This document shows positions 32,215 through 43,231 of a DNA stretch of 64,000 nucleotides, piece by piece. A program made the position numbers and the translations under genes. The DNA comes from Armillaria gallica (lineage: Eukaryota > Basidiomycota > Agaricomycetes > Agaricales > Physalacriaceae), in contig JBANDB010000008.1 in the NCBI GenBank assembly GCA_037576215.1, forward strand, positions 1,240,001 through 1,304,000, written 5' to 3'. The notes under the pieces are model-generated. The model had not been told where the DNA came from. It worked only from the letters and a program-made list of their open reading frames with translations, and did not search any database. Numbering within the stretch: the first letter of the stretch is position 1; every line of letters begins with the position of its first letter.

Positions 32215-32812
32215 TGTTACGATTTATTCGTTTTCAAGACATCTTATCTAATCTTTGGAAGATAAGATAAGATGCTTACTCACCCACAATCTTTAGACCC
32301 GCGACTCCCGGGGAGTCTTCATAAATCTTCACATCGCTATCACGTCACAGCTCGGTTGACGTGTACTCGACCAAGGGGTATCAACGACCCGTGCACCGAC
32401 ACGATGCAGCAGTGTGACGACCGCGCGCCACTAGATACGCGTTAGTCTCGATAACCGCATGCTACACTCGGTTATCCTGGGTTAGTATCGGCTACCGTGT
32501 ACTTATACGTGCTAAGCACGCCTTATTTCTCGGCTATCGTGTATTTGGCTTATTCACTTTCTAACACGGTAGCCACTCCTTAGGACCATTTACAGACCCT
32601 CACTTTACTATATAAGTAGCTTACTCAAAGCCTGTATTTCCCTAGCTTTGAGCTAAAGTTTATTCATACCGAATACTCTCCCTATCCTCACCCTTCGCTA
32701 AGAGCTTCTAAAGTGAGTCTTGGGCACCAATCATCCACAAGGGCTAGACGGTGACTGTACGAACGCGATACAGCCGATCTATTCACCTTTTGGTTGGAGT
32801 TCGGGTCTTACA
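32215..32812 (+). repeat. element A 3' LTR
   Basis: 598 bp, matching 23717-24314 with one substitution noticed. It is followed by GAAGG (32813-32817). Confidence 0.95.
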
Positions 32813-32851
32813 GAAGGACAACATGGTGTCATAGGTTTGCTAGGAGGGATT

Positions 32852-32862
32852 GAGTTCGAACC
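32852..32862 (+). promoter_or_regulatory. pol III B-box-like sequence of the split tRNA-like unit
   Basis: GAGTTCGAACC matches the B-box consensus GGTTCRANYCC except for one base. It pairs logically with the A box at 23696-23709 on the other side of element A. Confidence 0.5.
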
Positions 32863-33293
32863 TTACTGTAGACAAGAATTTTTTGTGTGTATATTTTATC
32901 ACGTGCATCGGAGTGTCAGAGACAGGCCGGGGTGCACTGAGCTGCCAAGCCTCAATGCACTGATTACATGTCTCACCATACCAGCAAAATCCTTCACCTG
33001 CAACAGCAACCAATCCATTATCCTTGTGACTTCCTCTCAATTCAATGGTAATTATGTAGCAGATATAAAAACAGGGACTTCACTTGAGGTCAAGCGTGTC
33101 CCCCCAATGTCCCCTATACTGTTGGCTCATATGTGCACCTTTTTAATCTTGAATATCTCATAACACGACTTTGTCATCAGGCTCTTCTACCCCTGCGTCT
33201 TCCTTGACAATGTGTAGGTCTTCCATTTGCTCCTGTTCTAGCCTTTTTCTCATGATTTTGTGCAGCAGACCTTAGTACCAAGAGCTCTCTGAG
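32863..33293. other. spacer, no supported gene
   Basis: A long plus frame crossing 32720-33163 is mostly LTR sequence read through and is not taken as a gene. Confidence 0.4.
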
Positions 33294-34068
33294 CATGGAC
33301 AGCATCTCCGAAGCTCTCACACTAATTGTCATCAGCAGCGACGATGATGAACAACCACCACCGAAATGCTATTCTTGATAGAAAAAAGGACACTCAGCCA
33401 CTGCAGTCACACATAGATCTCAGGCCTCAGCGACTCAAGCGGCAGATGCGAACACAGCTCTACCACTGAGCTCATTCCAACATCCTACACTTTCACCCCA
33501 GTGCCCTCGCCAACCTCGGGTGACCATGAGATCAACCGGGCAGCCTGACAGCTTCTATGTTGTCATGAATGGCTGTATTATGGGTGTCTTTGACTCTTGG
33601 TAAGAGCCAGACACATTTTCCAAATGCTCTCTAGTCTGACTTCTTTTCACAGGAATCTCACTGAGGGATCATTTTCAGGCTTTGTGCACCAATCCTACTG
33701 CAAGTTCCCCTCTCTTAGTGAGGCTGTCACTGTCTGGGAGGATACCTGGATGAACCAGGAGATAGGTTATCCAGGCGATTGTTGGTCGAACCAGTGTTGT
33801 CTTGGTGCTGAGTGGGTCAGGACTCAGTGAAACCTGACCGCCATGTTCTACTGGGTCGTCGTGAAGGGGGTTTTTCCCAGGGTCTATACAGATTTGTACA
33901 TATCCTGCCTGCACTCTGGCCCTCTTGGTATTCATGTCATTGTCAGTGAGTGTGCCCTCCACTCTGCTGGGGTACAGCAATGCGAGGTCGTGGTTACTCG
34001 TGACATTGATATTGCTAATCGTCTTTTTGATGATTTTATACAATGTGGAGAGGTGGTGGTTGTGTAGT
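33294..34068 (+). pseudogene. viroplasmin/RNase H1 N-terminal-domain protein, degraded
   Basis: From the ATG at about 33294 (MDSISEALTLIVISSDDDEQ) one frame continues, through adjacent TGA and TAG stops at about 33375, to FYVVMNGCIMGVFDSW. A GT-AG intron follows (about 33599-33651), and the next exon encodes GSFSGFVHQSYCKFPSLSEA. The pattern (aromatic-YVV..G...GVFxSW, then FSG...KxFxxxxEA) is the caulimovirus VI/RNase H1 N-terminal fold, which binds RNA/DNA hybrids. A second related unit, FYWVVVKGVFPRVYTD, lies at 33843-34068. Both stops fit C-to-T change (CGA and CAG). Such domains are common in repeated fungal genes of unknown role. Confidence 0.55.
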
Positions 34069-34959
34069 ACTGTCGTCTACATGTATTTCTGACTGTTACA
34101 CTGCTATAGAGTTGTCGAAATAAACTCAATGTTTAGTTAAATCTTCACCGTTTGATTTTGCTGAAAGCAATCTGTTGTGGGATGCAGTGCATATTGATGG
34201 TCGCAGCATGTATTACTTGGTTCCCAGGATTATCCATCATTCAATTGAATTGTCCTCCTACCTCCACCCCAGTACCTATATCCTTGCTTCCAGCATTACT
34301 TATTCTTCAACTATCCAAATGAGACGTAAAACTTTAAAAGGCTAAAAGGGTTGCATATATTTTTTTACAGCTGTAACTACATACAGTTGCAAATACAACA
34401 TACACAGAGAAGTTACTAGCTACACCCTCCATGACCAATCTGGTGAAAGATCAACCAGTTTTCCAGGTGGGAGGATGGACAGGAATCCAACCAGCAGTGC
34501 CACCTAACCTAAATCGAGACACATATCAGCTCCAGTTCCGTAGAGTTCTGATCTAATACGCACTGTAACATTTTGAGTGCCACTAGCACCAACATCCAAA
34601 GACTTTCATTGTTATCGTCATCCTTATCTGGGGTACTAAACTGTTTCAGATAAATCTGCCTAGTCATACAAGGAAGTTCAAGAGGAAAGGCCAGTATTCC
34701 GGAGGGACTCACCATTCCGGTGGGACTACAGGGTGAGATACCAGGGTTCCTGCCACAATCGTATTGATCATGAAACCTTGTTTGACGCTTGGGGAAAAAT
34801 TGTGAGGAGGCTGAAATCAGTTAGAGTATAAAGGGCACACACCTGTTCAAAAGTGGTATGACCATCGATGACACTGACGCTGCAATGGGTGGCTCCAGCT
34901 TGTGGGATCTACACTTAGCTGTCAGTAGCTGACCCAGGGGAACATTGCAATCGTGAAAA
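34069..34959. other. no supported gene; possible 3' part of the RING-like relic
   Basis: AT-rich sequence and a 68-codon minus frame (34509-34715) without a motif. It may contain the decayed 3' end of the minus-strand RING-like gene. Confidence 0.3.
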
Positions 34960-35542
34960 CTCACAAAGTTGTCATATATTCCATACTCCGAGGCAAGAGT
35001 CTCAACTGGGGACCTCTATAGATATCCATGCTGCTGAGGAGAGCATGGATGGAGATTCCCATTGTGTCAAGGTCCAAGAGTGTTCCACAAGGGACATCCA
35101 TCCACAATTTTGGGTCACTGGGATTCCAGGACTTTGCAAATGGTCTCAGGGCCTGCACAACTCCGGTGTCGTCTGGTACCATTGTCCATCAGCTGTGGGA
35201 TTTGATGCTCCAGTAGAGAGCCGTACAACCAGGGGAGGGACATTTTCAGGTCTTGGTGATAGGATAGGCTGGAGGAGGTAGTCCTACAAGCTATCGTAGC
35301 AAGGAAATTCGTCTTCATGGCTCTAACAGTGTGTACATGCAGACCGTATCAACCATGTGGCCACACTGCAACATCCAGATATCACCGAAAGTGACAATGG
35401 AACCATTTTGCATGAGGCAGTCTGTCGTCAAGTAGAAATCCAACTGCGATTGACAATAAGAGCAAGGTGCAGTGAGAGACAATGGCAGGATGTTTGTAAT
35501 GGACATGGTGCCGAAGAGGTGGGATAAGTTCATCCTTGACAT
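34960..35542 (-). pseudogene. RING-like zinc-finger protein fragment
   Basis: On the minus strand, 35542-35315 encodes CSYCQSQL, a hydrophobic stretch and GDIWMLQCGHMVD. The spacing C-x2-C ... C-x-H is typical of the first half of a RING finger. In other frames farther on (35240-34960) the words CPSPGC and GVVQA resemble the closing W-xCP-xxGC ... GAIQVF part of a family of Agaricomycete RING-like hypothetical proteins, recalled from memory. The pieces lie in different frames, so introns or frameshifts separate them. Possible role is E3 ubiquitin ligation; no activity is claimed. Confidence 0.4.
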
Positions 35543-35589
35543 TGTGCTATGGTATAGATAGCTATGTGGTCAATGCATTTTCTGGAGCC

Positions 35590-35945
35590 AGTTTGCAGTC
35601 ACGTAATTTACCATGTATTTTGCTGGGAGAAATTGCTGGGACCAGAAGTGTTTTGCTGGAACGAAGCTGTGTAATTTGCTGGGAGTATTCTGCTGGGACA
35701 TTGGCCTCATCATTTTCAGAGTGATTTGCTGAGAGAGTCTGCTGGGATGAAGCTGCATAATTGGCTGAGAGTGATTTGCTAAGATGTCGGCCGCATAATT
35801 TCCTGAGAGTGATTTGCTGGGAGAAAAACTGCTGGGACGAAGCAGCATAAATTGCTGAGAGTAATTTCCTGAAATGTCAGCACATAATTTGCTGGGAGCT
35901 GTGTAATTGGCTCAGAGTAACTTGCTGGGACGTCGGCTGCATGAT
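35590..35945. repeat. degenerate repeat array with TTTGCTGGGA core
   Basis: The words TTGCTGGGA, GCTGAGAGTG and CATAATTTGCTGGGAG recur many times with irregular spacing of roughly 20-45 bp. The same core returns three times at about 37133-37210 (ATTTTGCTGGGA, TTTTGCTGTGGGA, TTTTTGCTGGGA). Confidence 0.6.
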
Positions 35946-36025
35946 GGTGGCATGAGAACACCGAAGAAACGAGCACCAACTCTTGAATTAAAAGCAGTTG
36001 GATGTTCCTGTCGACTGTCGGACAG

Positions 36026-36130
36026 GCCTATTGGATGATAAAACTGAATTGTTATTTGACATCGTCCTAACAACATCTTATTGGATGATAAAACTGAGTA
36101 TTTATTTGATGTCGTCCTAATGATGACATC
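36026..36130. repeat. two-copy direct repeat, about 52 bp
   Basis: TATTGGATGATAAAACTGA, followed by TATTTGAyrTCGTCCTAA, occurs twice in tandem (from about 36028 and about 36079) with a few transitions between copies. Confidence 0.65.
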
Positions 36131-38215
36131 TTTTGATGACAACTATATACAATGACAGACAGAGCAACTATATATAGACCTGACTGACTGACCAATGCAC
36201 ACATGTTGAGCAGTAAAAAACAAGGTTGGCATAGATCGGATTGAAAAGAAAGACTGGAAGAAGTGGAGTAGTTAGTTGGTCGATGACCATTTTGGTATGA
36301 TAGGTGTAGCTGTAATAACTTGGGTGAGTATGATGGCCACATCACAACTTGCTAAGGTATCCAACCTTAGTTCTGCTAACCCCTACGAGTCCTTATAGAT
36401 TGCATGAGTGAGCAGCGCTTGACTATGGGATAGGAAAGGATAGTCTGCATTGGCATAATGGAAAGTGTCTTGTGCTGCTGGTGTTCTTTCAAACGAGGGC
36501 TGTGGCAAGGTTTCTGAGGGGTAACCAGAAGGACTGAGGGACTGAGGGACTGAGAGAGTAGGGATGGGACAGATGGACGAAGCTCCGGCACAGGCTCTTG
36601 CATATCAGTATCAGGAGCGACAAGAATCTGGGGCTCCTCTCATTGCGGTAGAGTGATGGTGTCGATCATCACAGTTAACCAGTTGAGGTATGCTTCAATG
36701 CACTGGCAAACCATGTCAGATACTGGTTCGATGACTGTGACCAGAGACATACCTTAACCTTCTTGCGACAACAGTAAACTTCATCATCTTTGGTAGAGTA
36801 ACACTCGCAAATCTGAATGAACAGAATAGGGAACTTCCGGATCCAGAGAGACCATAGTCAATGATGAATTGCTGCAAGGGCTCGCCCCCCCTTATGCCGA
36901 GCAAGCATATACTCATGAGCGAGAACCTTTATGACATCCTCCTCGTCTTTGGCAAGAAAGAAGACTATGTATCTAACAGTCAGCTGATGAGCCCCAATCA
37001 ACATACTTTGTTGCAATGGTCCATCAGACATGACTGTAAATGGCATGGAGAGGTATCACAAAGTGGGCACTAGAGGAAGTGTGTAGGTCATTGTGTTGCT
37101 AATGTTCCCTATAAAAGCCAATGGGCTATGAGGGATTTTGCTGGGAATGATCAGCTCAGTGGGTCACACCAGAGATTTTGCTGTGGGACCCAAATCTTTT
37201 TGCTGGGAGGGCCCAAAATGGATTAGACAAGCCTATCGTCTGGAATCAGAAGATGAAGAAGAACTTGCCAGTCCTAACCTCAAAAAGGTCAGCCTACACC
37301 AGCAGCTCCAGAAATCTGGACTATCGTACCTTTGTCTGCATCCCTGTCATGGATAGCTCCCCAGAACTGACTGACACAGCGAGCACTGGTGCCATCAACA
37401 TTGCACATGCTGGTGAGACTGATGTGGCAAATGCCAGTGCGTGTATTCTGGATATTACAGAGAGACTGGCATTCAGCTTAACCGTAGACGCTGGTCCTGT
37501 ATATTCAGAGGAGACGATCACGGAGGCAAAGTGCTGCTATGAATGGGTTCATTTCATCATCATTTTATCTTTTGTATCTTTCTGATTGGTTCTGCAGGCT
37601 TGCCAGACATTCATGTTGGAGCAATGGAAGTTTCTGAAGTTGAAACACATCAGTATGATGGAGGTGATTACCAGAGAAACCTGTGCTAACATCGTTATAT
37701 GGTTTGACGAGCTCTATCACGTCTTCCATGGGTGGTGGACTCCCCATAGTATCTGGTTGCTGTTACTCGCAGATAGAATCGAAATCTTTGGTGGGTGGGA
37801 GGGAGTGAGTTATTTTGAGTCCCTAAAAATGTTGCTGTGGACCTAAAGTGTGTCTTGCCAGCATATTCAATATTTTATGCAAATGCAAAGATGGACAAGA
37901 GCAGGATATTATCCAGTGGAGCTGATGCCATGAGTGGGCAGTGTTCTAATTTGCTACAAGTGACTGGGCTAGTTGTACAAGTTGATAGTCTTTCTGGACC
38001 AATTAACCTTGCTGTCACTCATCTGAGAGCTCATACTTGTACACCCAAGGAACCAATCCGAATACGGGTTGAATTTTCCAGAATTCATGCGTAATCATGT
38101 CTGCGAGGTCGTCTAAAGCGTTAAAGGCATTGGAAGGTGACCAGTCTGGTGGCAAGAGACCTTAATGAGTTCACCAATCATGCAGTCCCATGATGAAGGC
38201 TGTAAATATTTCCTG
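36131..38215. other. decayed region, coding-like fragments without identity
   Basis: Plus-strand frames at 37138-37585 and 37586-37846 have protein-like composition (for example SEDEEELASPNLKK, ITRETCANIVIWFDELYH) but no known domain. They may be exons of one broken gene. Nothing is supported enough to call. Confidence 0.25.
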
Positions 38216-38563
38216 CTATCCCTCAACAGTTGCTAGGTGGAAAGGATAGAAGAGACTGACAATTTTATGCTGGTGAACCTTTGAGAAACCCTCCGCACAA
38301 GCAATCTCCTCAGGCAAACGTTCAGCCCATTGTTTGAACCACCTCTCGTACAGAACATATGTGAAATCAAGAACACGGTGCTTGACAACTGCAGCCTCAA
38401 ATTCTGAACCCAGCTTGTTGAACCACCAGATCTGTTCTTCAGCATAGTCCAGGCAGATGGCATAATTGTAGACCTGCGGCACGTGGTAGACACCAATGAC
38501 TGCTCTGTATAAACTGGTTGCATTAGGGCGTATGTTGAGTGAACCAGACTTATGTTCATCCAT
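38216..38563 (-). pseudogene. unrecognised coding-like fragment
   Basis: The 115-codon minus frame begins MDEHKSGSLNIRPNATSLYR and contains aromatic-rich stretches such as EQIWWFNKLGSEFEAAVV. It looks like a real protein segment, but I recognise no family, and no splice partners were established. Confidence 0.3.
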
Positions 38564-38828
38564 CTACTGACACTGTGGCATAAGTGGAAGGAGTCTCTAT
38601 GGTGCAAAGCTTAAGGGTGGGAGAGGAGAACTAAAGGCAGTGCAGCTGACTAATAGTCAGACAAACCATTGTACACATCCAGTACAGGCTGTGCACCAAT
38701 GTGAGCTCTATTTCACATTTTGCTATGCTTCAAGACAGCATACAGGAAGAAGAGAACATCCTCTCCAGACCCCTATCCAAGATCTCAGTATCAGATCACA
38801 ATAAGAATCTGGATTCATGTAGCTAAAG

Positions 38829-39315
38829 TGTCTCATCATGATCTTTTGATCATCAAATATTGATCATTGTCCTCTCCTATTGTTCTATTGTTCTGTGATT
38901 CCATTGTTCTATCATCTGATCTCATTGTTCTGTACTCCCATTGTTCCTACCTATTGTTCCTCAAGTATGGAAACTCATTGTTCTCTAGTAGTATATAAGC
39001 AGCTGTAAATTAGACACAAGAGAAGAACTTTTTCCCCCCATCTTTAAGAAGGGCCATCAATACATTTGCATTTACCCTCCAAGCATAGCTGCTGCCTAGC
39101 ACCACCTAGGGCTCTATCACCAGGAGTTTTATCTGCATTTCAGTATCTGGATTACCTTTGCCTACTACTTTCCTAATCATTAAATCACAATTACTATTCA
39201 TTCATTTCAATTAGTCCAGCACACGTCTGTCAGAATCATTGAAGCCCTCCTTGCATTTGAAAGAACTTGCCAGGAAACATATCTTTGGTTTACACCTAGT
39301 TTCTCAGCCTTATAA
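38829..39315 (+). repeat. probable 5' LTR of element C
   Basis: The stretch ends just before TGGAGCCCACCGTGAGGG (39317-39334), a TGG-starting primer-binding-site-like sequence. It contains a TATATAAG box (38992) and seven ATTGTTC words upstream of it. The left edge at a TG dinucleotide is a guess, because the matching 3' LTR was not found beyond 56400. Confidence 0.4.
38879..38999 (+). promoter_or_regulatory. ATTGTTC array and TATA box in the element C LTR
   Basis: ATTGTTC occurs seven times between 38879 and 38983, followed by TATATAAG at 38992-38999. The clustering suggests repeated binding sites for one host factor upstream of the promoter. Confidence 0.45.
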
Positions 39316-39359
39316 CTGGAGCCCACCGTGAGGGTTTATATTTCACAATTTCTGACAGA

Positions 39360-40976
39360 CACCTTCGTGCTACTGCAGAACGTATTAGACGTCAGAACGA
39401 ACTACAAGCTGAATTGGACAATCTACAAAGAATTGTAGCAGCTGCTATCCAACATCATCCATCTACTCCTGACCAGGAAGCAGATCAATCATTCTTTTCT
39501 ATTGTCCCAGAGGAAGAGTCCCATCACGCTCACATTAACACATCTCTCTCTGATCCATTTGGAAACTCTTCATTATCACCCCTTACTCCATCTGCATCTT
39601 CATCTCCTATTGTCTCTTCTCCAAGAGATAATTTCTCTCAACCATCCAGTTCACAATTGCCTTTACAGCCACAACATCTCTTTACATCAAACCAATCACA
39701 TTCCAATATGACAGCTCCACAACCACAACAACTTCCACTTCGTGGATCAAATAAAGCTCCACATTGGACATGGAAGGGACCAGAAGACAATTTTACATTG
39801 TTTGTCTTCTTTAATGAAGTGGAGAGAACCTGCAGATCCATTGGAAAGGCTGATGACAAAGATTTCATTGATGCTGCAATCTTATACACTGATCCAAGTG
39901 CTAGAGAATTGTGGAGAAGACTGTCAGGAGCTAGAGCAGCAACCCAAGATTGGACTATCTTTAAAACACAGTGTTACTCATACTATCCAAAAGCAAATAA
40001 GACAGACTACACTTCTGCACATTTGTGGCAAGTAGTGGAGTACCTTCAAAAGATACCCATTCAAACTCTAGATGACTTTGGCCGATATGATCGACATATC
40101 ATGACTATTGGCCTTGATCTACTACAGAGAACTACACCACTTATTTCCAAGGCAGAGCTCAACTATTTTTATAGCAAGGGAATTCATCCAGCACTTCAGA
40201 TGCATATCATTCAGCGGTTGTCTCTTATGCATCCAAACCAGCAGCCTGGTGAACCATTTGACTATGAGCTTGTCTGGGCAGCAGCCAAGTACATTCTGGA
40301 GAGTCAACTCTCACCCTACGGAAATCTTCCAATGATGTACCCACCACAAATGTATCAATATGAATCATCACGAATGGGTATTTCTGCTTCATATCCCACA
40401 TTGCAGATGCCTGCACCAGCTATGCCACTGCAAATATATACAGATCCCACTCCTCAGGTGCATCATGCTCCTCCACAACCTAAACTATCAATGGAGGAAG
40501 TGATAAAGACACTCACAGACATGGACTCTGGAGCATATGTGAATCTATACCAGACTCATAGCAGCTATCCAATGTTTCCAACACAATCTCCAGCTCCTCC
40601 TCAACCATTTGTAGCACCCCAGCCTTCTGCTCCTATCCCAGAAGTAGCCTCACTAGCAGCTCCCATTGTTAAACAAGAAGTGACAATGGGAGACCTGTTA
40701 ATGGCTATTAATCGTCTTGTTGAGGGAGGTGTAGCTGGGGGAGCAAATGCAAATCACAAATGTGTATATGATGCTTGTGATAAAAAATGGAGGGATTGCA
40801 ATAATCACAGAGCAGATCAAGACAAAGGATTGATCAAATATGACAGTAACACCAAAAGGACAGTCATGCCAGATGGGACAGAAATCCCAAGAGGAGCAGG
40901 AATCATGCGTGATCGTGTCAACAACCAATCCACACAATCACTCCATCACAATTGGCTGGAAATTCAGTTCCTTTAG
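39360..40976 (+). CDS. element C Gag-like protein
   Basis: The frame is open from about 39300. The first in-frame ATG is at 39708, so the true start may lie upstream or in a spliced leader. The N-terminus is S/P/Q/H-rich, and a Gag-like core is marked by HWTWKGPEDNFTLFVFFNEVE, a W-R-R-L-S-GAR block and YYPKANKTDYTS. A P/Q-rich linker follows, then a cysteine cluster around CVYDACDKKWRDC with DGTEIPRGAG, in the position of the zinc knuckle of related Gag proteins. It ends at 40976, where the next frame (from about 40950) takes over, so a frameshift or intron separates Gag from the protease region. Confidence 0.6.
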   Translation, partial: HLRATAERIRRQNELQAELDNLQRIVAAAIQHHPSTPDQEADQSFFSIVPEEESHHAHINTSLSDPFGNSSLSPLTPSASSSPIVSSPRDNFSQPSSSQLPLQPQHLFTSNQSHSNMTAPQPQQLPLRGSNKAPHWTWKGPEDNFTLFVFFNEVERTCRSIGKADDKDFIDAAILYTDPSARELWRRLSGARAATQDWTIFKTQCYSYYPKANKTDYTSAHLWQVVEYLQKIPIQTLDDFGRYDRHIMTIGLDLLQRTTPLISKAELNYFYSKGIHPALQMHIIQRLSLMHPNQQPGEPFDYELVWAAAKYILESQLSPYGNLPMMYPPQMYQYESSRMGISASYPTLQMPAPAMPLQIYTDPTPQVHHAPPQPKLSMEEVIKTLTDMDSGAYVNLYQTHSSYPMFPTQSPAPPQPFVAPQPSAPIPEVASLAAPIVKQEVTMGDLLMAINRLVEGGVAGGANANHKCVYDACDKKWRDCNNHRADQDKGLIKYDSNTKRTVMPDGTEIPRGAGIMRDRVNNQSTQSLHHNWLEIQFL

Positions 40977-42082
40977 GACCTGTAGCTCAAATGCTGGTTA
41001 TAGCAGAGGAGGAAGTGGAATGCTCTGATGATGATGATGAGGTCACTACTATGCTGAATAGTGTTATTCAAAATCGCGATGAGGTGTCCCAAATTCTTAA
41101 AGGAGTTGTTCAAAATACCAGGAAGGCTCAAGCAAAGAAGAATATAGGAGAAGCCTCTAAAGACCAGAGAGAGCCAGAAGAACAGATATCTACTAAAGGC
41201 AAGAAGAAGACACCCATACCTACTGCAGGAGAAGCACAGATCTCATCAACACCTGTTGCTGCAGCTGAACCCAAAGATAAAGCACCAGCTGTAGAAGCAA
41301 TGGCTAAACCAAAAGACACATGCCAATACAAACATGCAGCACCTATTATGGCTGAAGGTTTAACAGAGGACTTAGTGAAAAGAATCCTTAATACTGAGAT
41401 CACAGTCACAATTGGTGAAATCTGTAGCGAATCTGCAGGAGTTCAGTCTCGAGTAAAAGATGTACTCACAAATCGCAAAGTTCCTATTGGCTCTGCAGCC
41501 AAAGGAAGTGCAGCAGTAGCTATAGAGAAGGATGCTATGCTCATTATGACTCTTCAAGAAGGAAGACACATGCAGATCATGGTTGCAGACTGATCTGCAG
41601 GCTTATGTGCTTTGACACCTACTGTTGATGGGATACAAGAAGTGGAATCAATTCTAGATGAAGGATGCCAAGTGGTTGCCATGTCATATGATATATGGCA
41701 GAAGCTTGGACCACCATTAGACCCTACAATCAAGATCTCACTACAATCAGCCAATAATGAAAGTGACTGGTCAGAAGGGATCTGTCATAATGTTCCCTTT
41801 GATTTTGGTGGTCTAGAAGTTCTGCTCCAAGTGCATGTAGTCAAAAATGCTGCCTATGACATTCTATTGGGAAGACCTTTCAGCATTCTCATAGAATCCA
41901 AGATTGACAATCGTTTTAATGGAGATCAACTTGTCACTCTCACTGATCCAAATACTGGAAAGAAAGTTACTCTTTCAACTCATGAAAGAGGAAACTCTCG
42001 TTTTAGCTGGCCAAATGGACATCTCAGCTCTCAGCCCCATATTCATGAACCTCGTCCTTCTCTAAATGCAAATTTTCCTTAA
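40952..42082 (+). pseudogene. element C DUF4100-like and retropepsin-like segment
   Basis: One frame is interrupted by TGA at 41591-41593. The first part is acidic, then K/E/A-rich, then carries RILNTEITVTIGEICSESA and VKDVLTNRK, which match my memory of the DUF4100 region next to retroelement proteases. The second part has LDEGCQVVAMS, in the place of the aspartic protease D-(S/T)-G site. It ends with AYDILLGRPF and LTDPNTGKK, typical of this protease clade. The active-site residues read D-E-G, as in several related fungal copies, so catalysis is uncertain. Confidence 0.55.
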
Positions 42083-42350
42083 TGACCGAGAACCTCTTTT
42101 CTGATAAAGGGGAACTCGGTTTATCTATTACAGTTGAAAAACTACCAACAGACTTTTCTCAGCAGACTTATTTTATTGCTCAATCCACAGATGGTGTTGA
42201 GAATGAGGAGCTCTATACAAGCTAGAGCAAGGCCTCATCCTGCAAGTTGTTTGGAGAGAGGTGGTGGTATGAGTCAAAGGATGAATTGCTGAGGTAATCA
42301 ACTACTGAACTAGGAATAAAGCTATGTAGAAAGACTAATCTGGCTAAACA

Positions 42351-43231
42351 ATGTATTATAGAGAAAGAAACATAATCCGTGCTCATAACAGGGTACACCC
42401 CATCAACGGTTCTACACCTGATGTAGATCTTATTTCTATACCTGGTTATGCTATTTGTATTAAAGCCATATCTGAATCACAACTCAAACATACTCCAAAT
42501 ATTGATCAATCCCTTCTGTATATGAGGTGTGCACGTGAGTTTGCATGTTCTCTACCTGATAAACCACTTGTAACATTAAAATCTGAAAAATTGAATCATA
42601 CTTGGAATAATCTGCCAAATCATTCACCTGTCAATACCTTTTTGGTCATTCAGCATGTTGATTCCCCACATGAACTCCTTTATCTTGAACTGTTTGACAC
42701 CACTAATTTATGGGAAAACCAAGAAAACTATACTCCAACTGGTATTTTAACAGTCTTTCGTCCAAAACCAAGCAAGAAGAAGTACAAGAAAGTTGCCAAT
42801 AGGACCAAGCCAGTACCAACCACCTTACCAGAAGAATTCCAAATTATCCATAACATAACCAGAGATCCTCTTGCTAAACTCCCAATTTTATCCACCAATC
42901 CTCCTGATTTCACTCCTACTGGAAGGTATACCCAGGAAGGCTATGATATCATTGAAAACAACCATCCTGGTGACTTTCTATGGCCAGAAGAGAGGAAGTT
43001 GATGCATCACTTTATGATGACTCAAAATGAGGGTTTTGCATGGGATGAATCTCAGAAAGGAAAATTCCATGAAGACTTCTTTCCTCCAGTTGTTATACCA
43101 GTCATTGAACATATACCATGGGTTCACAAAAACATACCAATTCCCCCTGGACTCTACCATGAAGTGATTGACATAGTCAAAGATAAAATTGCGACAGGCA
43201 TATATGAGCCATCCAGTTCATCATATTGTTC
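42351..43231 (+). pseudogene. element C Pol, N-terminal part up to the element B insertion
   Basis: From the ATG at 42351 this runs through a long linker with FAWDESQKGKFHEDFFPPVV and HVPW-like IPWVHKNIPIPPGL to KIATGIYEPSSSSYCS, the start of the reverse transcriptase. The reading frame breaks exactly at TGTTC (43227-43231), the target duplication of element B, and resumes in frame after 53307. Confidence 0.65.
43227..43231. repeat. 5-bp target site duplication of element B, left
   Basis: TGTTC here is repeated at 53308-53312. Confidence 0.85.

Larger units (their letters stand above)
23717..32812 (+). mobile_element. element A: complete Ty3/gypsy chromovirus
   Basis: Boundaries are set by 598-bp direct repeats that begin TGTTAC and end TTACA, flanked by GAAGG duplications. 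The interior holds a leader with a self-complementary primer site, an overlapping membrane-protein frame, Gag with a CCHC knuckle, Pol (protease, reverse transcriptase, RNase H, integrase, chromodomain) and a polypurine tract. The two LTRs differ at one position I could find (T near 23992 against G near 32490), so insertion must be recent. No stop or frameshift is seen in the long frames. This is the best candidate in the window for a still competent element. Confidence 0.95.

Noticed and set aside
23696..32862. Functional tRNA gene split by element A
   Set aside because: A and B boxes fit, but acceptor and T stems do not pair convincingly. Only a tRNA-like or SINE-like unit is claimed.
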